From CAVVSD01 sp963837655 (lineage in GTDB: Bacteria; Actinomycetota; Thermoleophilia; Solirubrobacterales; Solirubrobacteraceae): DNA of 64,000 nt. The notes under the pieces are model-generated. The model searched no databases and was not told the DNA's origin. It saw only the letters and a list, made by a program, of their open reading frames with translations. The number at the start of each line of letters is the position of its first letter. Position 1 is the stretch's first letter. Made by a program: the position numbers and the translations under genes. This document shows positions 1 through 8,903 of the stretch, piece after piece. The stretch is taken from positions 248,001 through 312,000 of the forward strand of contig CAWIOK010000002.1 in the NCBI GenBank assembly GCA_963837655.1, written 5' to 3'.

Positions 1-856
1 CCTCGAACTGGCCCTTCCAGGCGCGGTAGTCCGGGAGCTCCTCCCAGTTGGTCTCGTCCGGCATGTAGTGGTCGATCTGCGCCTGCATGAAGTGCGGGAT
101 GTACGTCTGCGCCTGCGCGATCGCCTCCTCGTCGGTGTCGGCGACGATGCAGTTGATCATGATCGGGCGCAGCTCGCCGGCGGGCGTCTCGGGCCGCACC
201 GACGAGGACTCCCACGTGCGCAGGATCCGCTTCTGGGTCTCGAAGTCGCCGATGGTCGTGCAGATCGGGGGGAGGCCCAGGGTCGCCATGACCGAGGCGC
301 TCGCGGGGCTGCCGATCGCGCCGTAGAGGTGGATGCGGTCGGTGCTGACACCCGCGACCGTCGGGCGCACCCGCACCTCGCGCGGCACCTGCACGTGCTC
401 GCCGTCATAGGAGAACGGCTCGCCCGTCAGCGCCAGGCGCAGGATGTCCTGGACCTCGCGGAAGCGCTCGCGGCCCTCGCCCATCTCGATGCCGAACGCG
501 TCGTACTCGTACTTCGCCGTGCCGCGCCCGAGGCCGAGGTGGAGCGGCTGCTCGGTGAGGAGGCTGAGCATCGCGATCTCACCGGCGAGGCGCAGCGGCT
601 CGTGCCACGGGGTCACCAGGACGCAGGTGCCGAGCGCCAGCTCGGGGAAGCGGGCCGCGAGGTGCGACGCAAGCAGCAGCGGGCTCGGCGTCGGGAAGTA
701 GTCGCTGAAGTGGTGCTCGATGAGCCACGCGGTCGAGTAGCCGAGATCGGCGTGGAACTCGACGTCCTCGAGCAGCGTGCGGTACAGCGCGGCATCCGAC
801 GTGCCCGGCGCATCCGCCGCCGACGCGACGAAGCCGAAGTCGACGTGGTCGTTCAT
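1..856 (-). CDS. LLM-class flavin-dependent oxidoreductase, 3' end outside window
   Basis: Bacterial-luciferase-like monooxygenase. The first 285 codons are present; the C-terminus lies left of base 1. The ATG at 856 follows an AGGAG six bases upstream. Family signs are the N-terminal FGF strand, IEHHFSDY near residue 46, an LVTPWHEPLRLA strand and GLGRGTAKYEYDAFG near residue 108. Members use reduced flavin to oxidise varied substrates in the cytosol; the substrate cannot be read here. It points away from the permease/ligase run at 1757-5485, with the amidotransferase at 927-1650 just upstream on the same strand, so it may share their role. Family is clear, function is not. Confidence 0.88.
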   Translation of the reverse strand, partial: MNDHVDFGFVASAADAPGTSDAALYRTLLEDVEFHADLGYSTAWLIEHHFSDYFPTPSPLLLASHLAARFPELALGTCVLVTPWHEPLRLAGEIAMLSLLTEQPLHLGLGRGTAKYEYDAFGIEMGEGRERFREVQDILRLALTGEPFSYDGEHVQVPREVRVRPTVAGVSTDRIHLYGAIGSPASASVMATLGLPPICTTIGDFETQKRILRTWESSSVRPETPAGELRPIMINCIVADTDEEAIAQAQTYIPHFMQAQIDHYMPDETNWEELPDYRAWKGQFE

Positions 857-926
857 GTCGTCACTCCTGCGACCTTGCCAGAGAAAAGGGTACGAGGAAC
901 AGACCATACATACCGACGCTCGGGAG

Positions 927-1650
927 TCAACGCGCCTCCCTGTGGTCACCGCGTCCGACCGCCAGGAACCGCCGGCACAGCAGACGCCCCTGCTCGTTGG
1001 AGGCCGGCAGCCTCCGCTCGGACTCCGCGAGCAACGCCGGCTCGTCGACGCCAGGTGCCATGGACCCAACGATCCCGGCGCCGATCCAGTCGCGCAACTG
1101 CGCGGGCGCGACCTCGGGGTGCCACTGCACGCCCCAGGCGGCCGGGCCGGCGCGGAACGCCTGGGTGCTGAAGGGCGTCCGAGCGAGCGCCGGCGTCGCT
1201 TGCGGCAGTACGCACGCATAGCTGTGGCACTGGAAGACCGGGGTGGGATCGAGCGCGCCGAGCAACGGATTCCGTCTCCCATCCGGGCAGGCGTTCCGGG
1301 GTGCTCCAGCCGATCTCGACCGCCGCTGCGGGCACGGCCGCGCCGCCGGCGATCTGCGCGAGGAGCTGCGCACCGAGGCACACGCCGAGCACCGGCGTGC
1401 CGCGCGCGACCAGCTCCCCGACGAGCGCCCGCTCGGTCGCGAGCCACGGGTGCTCGCCGTCCTGGTCGACCTGCATGGTGCCGCCGAGGACGATCGCGGC
1501 GTCGATCGACGCGCTCGGGAGCGGGGGTGGGGCGCCCGAAGGCGCGTGCCAGTGGACCTCCTCGGCGCCCGCGCGGTGGAGCTCGGAGGCGAAGACGCCG
1601 AGGCCGGCGCCCTCGTTGTGAACCACGACGAGCACGCGCAGGGCTGGCAT
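927..1650 (-). pseudogene. Class I glutamine amidotransferase, broken by one-base insertion
   Basis: GMP-synthase-like class I amidotransferase, about 240 aa once corrected. It starts MPALRVLVVVHNEG and holds the nucleophile elbow GVCLGAQLLAQIAGG. It then leaves frame near 1270, and the rest (VFQCHSYACVLP, the WGVQWHPEV catalytic His-Glu) continues in another frame to a TGA at 927. The length of 724 nt is a multiple of three plus one. Removing one A/T from GGATTCC at 1267-1273 gives an uninterrupted ETDPLLGALDP join. Such enzymes release ammonia from glutamine or cleave gamma-glutamyl amides; beside a glutamine-synthetase-like ligase, hydrolysis of gamma-glutamyl conjugates is a reasonable guess. 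Either a sequencing error or a fresh frameshift. Confidence 0.8.
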
Positions 1651-1689
1651 CGATCGAACACTATCGCCCCCAGTCTGTGAAAAAAGGTC

Positions 1690-1718
1690 TTGCCGCGGGA
1701 CCATAGTTCCCCTACGAT
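1690..1718 (+). promoter_or_regulatory. Sigma-70-type promoter for the APC permease operon
   Basis: TTGCCG at 1690-1695 and TACGAT at 1713-1718 are separated by exactly 17 bases. The region is AT-richer than its surroundings and lies 39 bases before the permease start. The match to the -35/-10 consensus is good, but it is read by eye. Confidence 0.5.
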
Positions 1719-1756
1719 GCCGCCCGTTTCCCGAGGCGGTACGAAGGAGAGACCCG

Positions 1757-3346
1757 TTGGCTGCAACAGTTGAACCGGACGTCGGGGCGAAGACCCCGGC
1801 CGGCGAGGGCATCGACCGTCTCAAGCCCAATGCGATCGGGCTCGTCGGCGTGCTGTTCATGGCGGTCGCGTTCTCCGCCCCCATCACGGCGATGACCGGC
1901 AACCTGCCCGTCGCCGTCGGCTTCGGAAACGGCACGGGCGCACCGGCGGCGTTCATCTTCGCGACCGTCGTCCTGACGATCTTCTCGATCGGCTACGTGG
2001 CGATGGCGCGGCACATCACGACGGCCGGCGCGTTCTACGGCTTCGTCTCCCACGGCATCGGGCGTCCGGTCGGCATGGCGGCGGGCCTGCTCATGCTCAC
2101 CGCGTACATGTCCATGGAGGCGGCGCTGGTCGGCATCTTCTCCGCGTTCGCCGACAGCACGTTCAACTCGCAGCTGGGCATCGACCTCCCGTGGCTGGTC
2201 TTCGCCGCGGCGATGCTGATCCTCAACGCGATCCTGGCCTACTTCGACATCAACGTGGCCGCGAAGGTCCTCGCCGTCCTGCTGCTGACGGAGATCTCCA
2301 TCCTCGCCATCACGGCGTTCGGCGTCCTGTTCAGCGGCGGCGGCCCCGACGGCATCCCGCTCTCGCCCATCAACCCGGCGAACGCGTTCAGCGGCAACGG
2401 CGTGGCGGAGCCCGTCATCGGCCTCGGCCTGCTCATGGCGTTCTGGTCCTGGGTCGGGTTCGAGTCGACCGCCATCTACGGCGAGGAGTCCCGCAACCCG
2501 AAGAAGATCGTGCCGCGCGCGACGCTCATCGCGGTCATCGGCATCGGGGTCTTCTACACGTTCATCTCCTGGATGACGATCTCCGGGAACGGGCTCGCCC
2601 AGTCCGTCGCAGTGGCCAGCGGCGACGACCCGTTCCAGCTGCTGTTCGGGCCGACGCGCGAGTTCATCGGGGGCTGGGCCGTTACGACGTTCGAGTGGCT
2701 GCTGATCACCGGCTCCTTCGCCTGCGGCTTCGCCATCCACAACTCGGCGGCCCGCTACCTCTACGCGCTCGGCCGTGAGGGCATACTCCCGCGCTCGCTG
2801 GGGAGGACGCACCCGCAGCACGGCTCGCCGTACGTCGCGTCGTTCGTGCAGAGCATCGTGGCGGCGCTCGTCGTCGCCGGCTTCGCGATCTTCAACCAGG
2901 ACCCGTACCTGAGCCTCTTCGTGCTGATCGCGATCCTGGCGACGATCGCGATCCTGCTCGTGCAGACGCTGTGCTCGGCGGCGGTGATCGGGTTCTTCCA
3001 CGTCCGGGGCAACCACCCGGAGACGGCCAACCCGATCCGCACGCTGCTGTGCCCCATCCTCGGCGGGATCGGCATGGTCGCGGTCATCTACCTGCTGATC
3101 TCGAACATGAGCGCGGCGGCCGGCTCGGCGTCGGAGACGCTGTTCTTCGACTTCATCCCGTGGATCGTGGTCGCCGTCGCGGGGGGCGGCGTCGGCTACG
3201 GGCTGTGGCTGCGCAGGAACGCGCCCGACCGCTACGCGCGGATCGGCCGCGTCACCTACGAGGAGAGCGCCACCCGCCCCGGGGTGGACGTCGACGGGGA
3301 CGGCGACCCCGACGTCCTCGCCGCGGTCTCCGGCTACAAGGCGTAG
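1757..3346 (+). CDS. APC-family amino acid/amine permease
   Basis: Cytoplasmic-membrane secondary transporter of the amino acid-polyamine-organocation family, 529 aa with about 12-13 hydrophobic segments. The first reads GLVGVLFMAVAFSAPITAMTG near residue 28; the conserved WSWVGFES region is near residue 233. The TTG at 1757 is chosen because AAGGAGA ends seven bases upstream and no better start is near. The C-terminus is a short hydrophilic tail with an aspartate-rich patch (DVDGDGDPD). It heads a run with an SDR and a glutamine-synthetase-like ligase, which suggests it imports an amine or amino acid for gamma-glutamylation. The substrate is inferred only from context. Confidence 0.9.
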   Translation: MAATVEPDVGAKTPAGEGIDRLKPNAIGLVGVLFMAVAFSAPITAMTGNLPVAVGFGNGTGAPAAFIFATVVLTIFSIGYVAMARHITTAGAFYGFVSHGIGRPVGMAAGLLMLTAYMSMEAALVGIFSAFADSTFNSQLGIDLPWLVFAAAMLILNAILAYFDINVAAKVLAVLLLTEISILAITAFGVLFSGGGPDGIPLSPINPANAFSGNGVAEPVIGLGLLMAFWSWVGFESTAIYGEESRNPKKIVPRATLIAVIGIGVFYTFISWMTISGNGLAQSVAVASGDDPFQLLFGPTREFIGGWAVTTFEWLLITGSFACGFAIHNSAARYLYALGREGILPRSLGRTHPQHGSPYVASFVQSIVAALVVAGFAIFNQDPYLSLFVLIAILATIAILLVQTLCSAAVIGFFHVRGNHPETANPIRTLLCPILGGIGMVAVIYLLISNMSAAAGSASETLFFDFIPWIVVAVAGGGVGYGLWLRRNAPDRYARIGRVTYEESATRPGVDVDGDGDPDVLAAVSGYKA

Positions 3347-3374
3347 GCCGCAGGAGACCTGGGACGATGCGCGC

Positions 3375-4139
3375 ATGACCTTCTCGGGGCGGACCGTCGT
3401 CGTCACCGGCGCGAGCCGGGGCATCGGCCGCGGGATCGCCGAGCACTTCCACCGGCTGGGCGCGAGCGTCGTGCTCGCGTCCCGCACGCCGGGGGCGCTC
3501 GACGACGTCGTTGCGACGCTGGACGCCGACCGGACGCTCGCGGTCACCGGCGACATCGGCCGCAAGGACGACGTCGAGGCGCTGATGGCGGGCGCCGTGG
3601 AGCGCTTCGGCGGCATCGACGTCCTGTGCCACAACGCGGGCGTCTACCCGGTCGCGAGGATCGAGGACATGACCGAGGACGAGTGGAACGAGGTGCTGCG
3701 CGTGAACCTCACGAGCACGTTCCTCACCGTCCAGGCCGTGGCGCGCAGGATGCGGGAGCGCGGCGGCGGGCGCATCGTGCTGACGTCGTCGATCACCGGG
3801 TCACGCACCGGCTACCCCGGCCTGTCGCACTACTCGGCGACGAAGGCCGGGATGTCGGGCTTCATGCGCACCGCGACGATCGAGCTCGCGCCGGACGGCA
3901 TCACGATCAACGCGATCGAGCCGGGCGCCATCCGGACGGAAGGGCTGGCCGGCCTCGGCGAGGATGCGATCAAGGTGATGGAGGGCAACATCCCGGTCGG
4001 CTTCCTCGGCGAGCCACGTGACATCGCGGCCACGGCCGCGTTCCTCGCGTCCGACGGTGCGCGGTTCATCACCGGTCAGACGATCGTGGTCGACGGCGGG
4101 CAGACCCTGCCGGAGATCCCCCTCGCGTCGTTCACGTGA
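3375..4139 (+). CDS. SDR-family oxidoreductase (FabG-like)
   Basis: Short-chain dehydrogenase, 254 aa, the standard length of a classical SDR. It has the NAD(P) motif TGASRGIGRG near residue 11, NAG near 89, the catalytic Ser in LTSSITGS, and the YSATKAG Tyr/Lys pair near 155. The C-terminus ends with ITGQTIVVDGGQTLPE. Its stop overlaps the GTG of the ligase (GTGA), so the two are translationally coupled. In this context it may oxidise an intermediate of amine or amino-alcohol breakdown; it could equally act on another hydroxy compound. Confidence 0.9.
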   Translation: MTFSGRTVVVTGASRGIGRGIAEHFHRLGASVVLASRTPGALDDVVATLDADRTLAVTGDIGRKDDVEALMAGAVERFGGIDVLCHNAGVYPVARIEDMTEDEWNEVLRVNLTSTFLTVQAVARRMRERGGGRIVLTSSITGSRTGYPGLSHYSATKAGMSGFMRTATIELAPDGITINAIEPGAIRTEGLAGLGEDAIKVMEGNIPVGFLGEPRDIAATAAFLASDGARFITGQTIVVDGGQTLPEIPLASFT

Positions 4140-5485
4140 CCGGCCGCCTGTCGATCGACGAGCTGCGCGACCTCGCCGGAGCCGGCGAGATCGACACCGT
4201 CCTGTGCGTGATGCCCGACCTCTGGGGGCGGCTGACCGGCAAGCGCGTGCGCCCGTCCTCGTTCCTCTCGACGGTGATGGGGGACGAGGGCCTGCACGCG
4301 TCTCTGTACCTGTTCGTCGTCGACATGGACATGGACCCGCGGCCCGGCTACGAGATGACGAGCTGGGAGGACGGGTTCCGCGACTGCCGCATGGTCCCGG
4401 ACGTCGGCACGCTGCGCGTGATCCCGTGGCTGCCGAAGACGGCGCTCGTCATCTGCGACCCCGTCGACGAGGAGACGGGCGAGCCGATCGCGGTGGCGCC
4501 ACGCAACATCCTCAAGCGGCAGCTCGCACGCTACGCGGGTGCAGGCCACGCGCTGCACTGCGCGACCGAGCTGGAGTTCTACGTGTTCACCGACCCGCCG
4601 CGCGAGGCGTGGGGGCGCCGCTACCGCGACCTGACCCCGCTGTCGTACTACCGCTCCGACTACCACATCCTGCAGTCCTCCAAGGACGACTGGCTGCTCA
4701 GCCGGGTGCGCGATGCGATGGACGCCGCCGGCATCGAGATCGAGTTCTCGAAGTCCGAGTGGGGGCTGGGACAGCAGGAGGTGAACCTCCGCTACACCGA
4801 CGCGCTGGAGATGGCCGATCGCCACGTCCTCTACAAGAACGGCGTGAAGGAGATCATGGCCCTCGCGGGGCACTCGGTGACCTTCATGGCCAAGCCGTTC
4901 ATCGACGACATCGGATCGTCCTGCCACGTGCACTCGAGCCTGTGGTCGGGGGGCGAGCCGCTCTTCGCGGCGTCGGAGCCGCTGCTCGACGGGTTCATCG
5001 CCGGGCAGGCCGCGCACGGCCGCGAGCTCACGGCCCTGTTCGCGCCGAACATCAACTCCTACAAGCGCTTCCGGCCCAACGAGTTCGCCGGCAACAACCT
5101 CGCCTGGGGCCACGACAACCGGACCTGCGGCCTGCGTGTGGTGGGGGAGGGCCCGAGCCTGCGCCTCGAGCACCGCGTGCCCGGCGCCGACGCCAACCCG
5201 TATCTCGTCATCGCCGGGATCGCCGCCGCGGGCCTGGCCGGGATCGATGCCGGGATGCCCCGTCCCGAGGAGCAGCGTGGGGACGCGGCACGGCGTCCCG
5301 ACCTGGAGGTCCCGGGGACGCTGACCGCGGCCCTCGGGCTGTTCGAGCGCAGCGCGATGGCGAGGGAGGCCTTCGGCGCGGATGTCTTCGACCACCTCGT
5401 GAACTGGTACCGGCAGGAGCTGGCCGCCTTCGAGCACGACACCGTCACGGACTGGGAGATGGTCCGCTACTTCGAGCGCATCTAG
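4136..5485 (+). CDS. Glutamine-synthetase-family ligase, PuuA/GlnA3-like
   Basis: ATP-dependent gamma-glutamyl ligase of the glutamine synthetase superfamily, 449 aa. The ATELEFYVF strand near residue 143 supplies ExE metal ligands, HVHSSLW near 264 and NINSYKRF near 305 are core motifs, and EHRVPGADANPY near 345 closes the active site. It resembles gamma-glutamylpolyamine or ethanolamide synthetases (PuuA, Streptomyces GlnA3/GlnA4) more than housekeeping GlnA, because it is co-transcribed with a permease and an SDR and lacks the GlnA adenylylation-loop context. The GTG start overlaps the SDR stop. Likely role: capture an imported amine as a gamma-glutamyl derivative. Family sure, substrate inferred. 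Confidence 0.88.
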   Translation: MTGRLSIDELRDLAGAGEIDTVLCVMPDLWGRLTGKRVRPSSFLSTVMGDEGLHASLYLFVVDMDMDPRPGYEMTSWEDGFRDCRMVPDVGTLRVIPWLPKTALVICDPVDEETGEPIAVAPRNILKRQLARYAGAGHALHCATELEFYVFTDPPREAWGRRYRDLTPLSYYRSDYHILQSSKDDWLLSRVRDAMDAAGIEIEFSKSEWGLGQQEVNLRYTDALEMADRHVLYKNGVKEIMALAGHSVTFMAKPFIDDIGSSCHVHSSLWSGGEPLFAASEPLLDGFIAGQAAHGRELTALFAPNINSYKRFRPNEFAGNNLAWGHDNRTCGLRVVGEGPSLRLEHRVPGADANPYLVIAGIAAAGLAGIDAGMPRPEEQRGDAARRPDLEVPGTLTAALGLFERSAMAREAFGADVFDHLVNWYRQELAAFEHDTVTDWEMVRYFERI

Positions 5486-5507
5486 CGTCACGACACCAGT
5501 ACGCGTA

Positions 5508-6260
5508 TCAGGGCAGGACGCTGAGCCAGCCGCCGTCGACGACGAGGTCTGCACCGGTGACGTAGGCGGCGTCGTCGGACAGCAGGTAGAGGCACGCGCC
5601 GGCGACGTCGACGGGCGTGCCGAGGCGGCCCATCGGGACTCGGGCGGCCATCCGGTCACGTCGTGACGGGTCCTCGTCGTAGATGTCGGCGAGCATCGGC
5701 GTCTCGATGGCGCCGGGGCAGACCGTGTTGGAGCGCACCCCGTCCGCGGCGAGCGCCAGGGCCAGGCCACGAGACAGGGAGACGAGCGCCGCCTTGGACA
5801 CCTGGTACGCGTCCATCGGCTCGTCGGCCGCCCGGAGCCCTGCGACGCTCGCGATGTGGACCATGGAGCGCCCGCGCCCGGCGCGCAGGGGGCCGGCCGC
5901 GGCCCGGGCGAAGCGCATCGCCGCGGTCAGGTTGATCTCCAGGACCCGCTCCCACACGTCCTCGGGCAGATCCATCACCGATCGGTCCGTCCCGAACCAC
6001 GCCACCCCGGCGCCGTTGACGAGGTGGTCCAGCGCGCCATCGTCGCTCGCCGCCCGGCGGACCGCCTCGGCCGGGACGGCGTCGTCGGTGATGTCGGCCT
6101 GCAGGTAGTCGCAGGCCGTCGGCAGGCGGTCCGGCCGCTCCTTGAGGTCGACGCCGAGGACGCGCGCGCCCTCGGCGGCAAGGGCCGCGGCGATCGCCAG
6201 GCCCGAGCCGCCGCCTGCACCGGTGACGAGGGCCGATCGGCCGGTGAACCGCGCAGTCAT
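5508..6260 (-). CDS. SDR-family oxidoreductase
   Basis: Classical short-chain dehydrogenase of 250 aa from the ATG at 6260; an in-frame upstream extension to 6329 has no family homology and is left out. Motifs: TGAGGGSGLAIA near residue 11, NGAG near 86, VHIASVAG with the catalytic Ser, YQVSKAA near 151, and VTGADLVVDGGW at the C-terminus. It is convergent with the ligase, 22 bases away, and divergent from the peroxiredoxin. Substrate unknown. Confidence 0.88.
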   Translation of the reverse strand: MTARFTGRSALVTGAGGGSGLAIAAALAAEGARVLGVDLKERPDRLPTACDYLQADITDDAVPAEAVRRAASDDGALDHLVNGAGVAWFGTDRSVMDLPEDVWERVLEINLTAAMRFARAAAGPLRAGRGRSMVHIASVAGLRAADEPMDAYQVSKAALVSLSRGLALALAADGVRSNTVCPGAIETPMLADIYDEDPSRRDRMAARVPMGRLGTPVDVAGACLYLLSDDAAYVTGADLVVDGGWLSVLP

Positions 6261-6336
6261 TGGCGTCGAGAGTAGACCAAATGGTAGTTGCGGGCAGACG
6301 TCCGGAGGGCAGAAGGAGGGTTTCGTCAAGCAACTA

Positions 6337-6363
6337 CAATTGTCGATAAGAATTACGCAATTG
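6337..6363. promoter_or_regulatory. Paired CAATTG palindromes ahead of peroxiredoxin
   Basis: CAATTG occurs at 6337-6342 and again at 6358-6363, exactly 21 bp apart (two helical turns), inside an AT-rich stretch in an otherwise very GC-rich window. It lies 44 bases before the peroxiredoxin start and between divergent genes, so it could be an operator or part of the promoter. No regulator is assigned. Confidence 0.35.
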
Positions 6364-6406
6364 GGTTTGACCAGGGCCCGCCCCAGGGCCCGATCAAGGA
6401 GACGAC

Positions 6407-7063
6407 ATGAGCTTGACGATCGGCGATACAGCGCCGGACTTCGAGGCCGATACCACCGAGGGCCGGATCAGCTTCCACGACTGGATCGGCGACGACTGGG
6501 CGGTCCTGTTCTCGCACCCGCGCGCGTTCACGCCAGTCTGCACGACCGAGCTGGGCTATATGGCGAGCATCAAGCCCGAGTTCGACAAGCGCGGCGTGAA
6601 GATCATCGGCCTCTCCGTCGACCCGCTCGAGGGCGCCTCGAGGTGGGCCGAGGACATCGAGGAGACCCAGGGCACCGCGCCGAACTACCCGCTGATCGCG
6701 GACACCGACTTCAACGTGTCCAAGCTCTACGGGATGCTCCCGGCCGACGTCGAGGGCGACCCGACGCAGCGCACACCCGCGCAGAACGCAACGCTGCGCA
6801 ACGTCTTCGTCGTCGGGCCGGACAAGAAGATCAAGCTCGTCCTGATCTACCCCATGACGACGGGCCGCAACTTCGACGAGGTGCTCCGCGTCATCGACTC
6901 GCTGCAGCTCACCGCGAGCCACCAGGTCGCGACGCCGGCGCAGTGGCAGCCGGGTGAGGACGTGATCCTCACGGCCGCGGTCACCGACGAGCAGGCCAAG
7001 GAGCGCTACCCCGACGGCTGGGAGACGCCCAAGCCCTGGATGCGGCTCGTCCCTTCGCCGTAG
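6407..7063 (+). CDS. 1-Cys peroxiredoxin (Prx6-type)
   Basis: Thiol peroxidase that reduces hydrogen peroxide and organic peroxides, 218 aa, the usual Prx6 length. The peroxidatic Cys sits in FTPVCTTELG near residue 47. The longer C-terminal domain typical of Prx6 is present (QWQPGEDVILTAAVTDEQA and PKPWMRLV). AAGGAG lies six bases before the ATG. It stands alone between an SDR and the cupin; the AT-rich upstream region suggests its own promoter. Confidence 0.93.
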   Translation: MSLTIGDTAPDFEADTTEGRISFHDWIGDDWAVLFSHPRAFTPVCTTELGYMASIKPEFDKRGVKIIGLSVDPLEGASRWAEDIEETQGTAPNYPLIADTDFNVSKLYGMLPADVEGDPTQRTPAQNATLRNVFVVGPDKKIKLVLIYPMTTGRNFDEVLRVIDSLQLTASHQVATPAQWQPGEDVILTAAVTDEQAKERYPDGWETPKPWMRLVPSP

Positions 7064-7072
7064 CCGAACGGC

Positions 7073-7417
7073 TCAGTCGGCGGGGAGGTAGCGCGTCTCG
7101 AGCATGACGCAGCCCTCCCCGCTGACCCACGGCCCGTGCACCATCCCGGGCGGGCGCGAGGCGAAGTACCCGGGGCCGAACTCCGCGTCGAGACGCACGT
7201 CGCGCATCGAGCCCGACAGGATCAGCACCTCCTCGACGTGAGCGTGGGTCACCGGCCCGGCGTGCGTGCTGTCGAACCCCGGGTCCCACCGCAGCAGTCG
7301 TGTGAGCATCCCGCTGGCCGGATCGTGGGCGAGAACGCGCTCGGCGACACCGGGCTGGCCCTCCACGGGACTCCACGGCATCGGGTCGGTCGGGAAGAAC
7401 TCCAGCGCCGGCTTCAC
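7073..7417 (-). CDS. Cupin-domain protein
   Basis: Small single-domain cupin, 114 aa, starting at a GTG (7417) that overlaps the TGA of the upstream gene as GTGA. The cupin box is visible: THAHVEEVLILSG supplies the HxH and Glu metal ligands, and PPGMVHGPW the second-motif His. The beta-barrel fills the whole protein. Such proteins range from metal-binding sensors to small dioxygenases; no substrate can be named. Coupling to the secreted peptidoglycan-binding protein is the only context clue. Confidence 0.82.
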   Translation of the reverse strand: MKPALEFFPTDPMPWSPVEGQPGVAERVLAHDPASGMLTRLLRWDPGFDSTHAGPVTHAHVEEVLILSGSMRDVRLDAEFGPGYFASRPPGMVHGPWVSGEGCVMLETRYLPAD

Positions 7418-8832
7418 CGCAGCGTCCAGTCCTTCGCCGCCATCGGGAGGGCCAGGACGGCGGCCCAGGTCGCGGCGTCCGTCGTCCCGCTCGGCGGGAT
7501 GCCGCGCGCGAGCTGGAAGTTGCGCAGCGCCGTCAGGGTCTGCGTCCCGAGGATCCCGTCCACCGGAACGATCGGATCGGCGGATACGAGGTGCTGTTGG
7601 AGCCAGATCACCTGGTCGCCCTTGGCCCCCTTGCCCAACGTCGGCCAGCCCGGGTCGGTCACGGCGACGGGCGGTCCGGGGTCGGCGGCCAGCGTCGCCC
7701 ACAGCGCCTGCGGGGTCGCCTGCCAGCTCCACCAGGACAGACCGCCTGCGCCATAGCCGGACCAGACGGCCCGGAACCGCTGCACGTCGGCCGGCGGGAC
7801 GCCGCCCGAGGTCTGCCCGAGGGGCGCGATCGGGACGCCGTAGATGCGGTTGACGGCGAGCGTGTGGGCGCTGACCGCGTCGACCGTGCCGCCGATGTCC
7901 TTCCAGTAGATCTGCGGCAGGTTGGCCTGCGCGCCACCAGGTCCGAGGAAGACCGAATAGGGGAAGCGACCGTGGTAGTCGACGTAGGGGAACGACGTCA
8001 GGCCGAGCGGGTAGCTCGGGCCGACGATCGACCGCAGCGTCGTGATGTACCGCTGGGCCTCCGTGTACTTGTTCTCGTACCGGGTCTCGGCGTCCACGAC
8101 GAGGCAGTCGGCGCCGTCGGCCGCCGCCGCGGCGCCGAGGCGCGCCTCGCCCTCGGGATCTTTGCCGTACACGAACTGCCACGCGCACACGCGCAGTCCC
8201 TGCGCGTGCAGCAGCGAGACGAGGCCGGGCTCGAACTGCGCCCAGTCATCGACGCCATCGGAGCTCTTGATGAAGACGGTCGACACGCCGGCCGCGCGCG
8301 CCCGCGCGACGATGCCGAACGGGTTGCCGCCCTCGCTCTTGGACACGTACCAGATCCACATCCCCGTCCCGGTGAACGCCGCCGGGAGGGGCCCGCGGCT
8401 GAGCAACGGCCGGCCCTTGGGTATGGGCGCCGGCAGCACACCGACGTGCACCACCCGCGAACGCCGGCCCGCGCGGTCGCGCACGGTCACGCTCACCCGG
8501 CCGAGCGCGGTTCCCGCGGGCACCCGTGCGACCCAGCCGACCTTGGAGCGCTTCAGGCGTGTCGCCAGCGCGCCGCGCGGCCAGCGGAACGTCACGCGCA
8601 TCCCCGACGTCAGCCGCACCCCGCGCAGCTGCACCTGGGCGCCGATCTTCGCCTTCACGCCGCCGCGGCACGCGGCCGACGTGGCCGGCACGCACCGCAC
8701 CCCGGTGAGCTGCGGTGCTCGCGTCCTCGCCTCGGCACGGGCCGCGTCGGTCAGCAGAGCGACGGCGATGGCGAGGGTGAGGACGGCGTACGCGGCGCGG
8801 GGCATCAGGGGCCGGAAAACGACGGCCGCCAT
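7414..8832 (-). CDS. Secreted peptidoglycan-binding protein with glycosidase-like barrel
   Basis: 472 aa exported protein. An N-terminal signal peptide (AVLTLAIAVALLTDAARA) is followed by a beta-sandwich-like region (residues about 40-130) and a central TIM-barrel-like domain (about 140-390) with GMWIWYVSKSEGG, VFIKSSDGVDDW and DCLVVDAETRYE, reminiscent of DUF1906/GH25-type lysozyme-like hydrolases. A C-terminal peptidoglycan-binding module follows (GDQVIWLQQHLV, DGILGTQTLTALRNFQ). It probably binds or trims cell wall. The catalytic assignment is uncertain because only single acidic residues can be pointed to. A start at 8805 is also possible. Confidence 0.75.
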   Translation of the reverse strand: MAAVVFRPLMPRAAYAVLTLAIAVALLTDAARAEARTRAPQLTGVRCVPATSAACRGGVKAKIGAQVQLRGVRLTSGMRVTFRWPRGALATRLKRSKVGWVARVPAGTALGRVSVTVRDRAGRRSRVVHVGVLPAPIPKGRPLLSRGPLPAAFTGTGMWIWYVSKSEGGNPFGIVARARAAGVSTVFIKSSDGVDDWAQFEPGLVSLLHAQGLRVCAWQFVYGKDPEGEARLGAAAAADGADCLVVDAETRYENKYTEAQRYITTLRSIVGPSYPLGLTSFPYVDYHGRFPYSVFLGPGGAQANLPQIYWKDIGGTVDAVSAHTLAVNRIYGVPIAPLGQTSGGVPPADVQRFRAVWSGYGAGGLSWWSWQATPQALWATLAADPGPPVAVTDPGWPTLGKGAKGDQVIWLQQHLVSADPIVPVDGILGTQTLTALRNFQLARGIPPSGTTDAATWAAVLALPMAAKDWTLR

Positions 8833-8903
8833 CGAAGTTGCGCTCGGAGCGCCAGATCGGGCACGTCGCGCCCTTTCGACGCCGGATACCCCGGTCCTGG
8901 GAT

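Noticed and set aside
68..1171. Plus-strand 367-codon frame over the LLM oxidase
   Set aside because: The minus strand has the ribosome site and family motifs.
1712..3634. 640-codon frame antisense to the APC permease
   Set aside because: Composition is Arg/Asp/Val shadow sequence; the plus strand holds a clear transporter.
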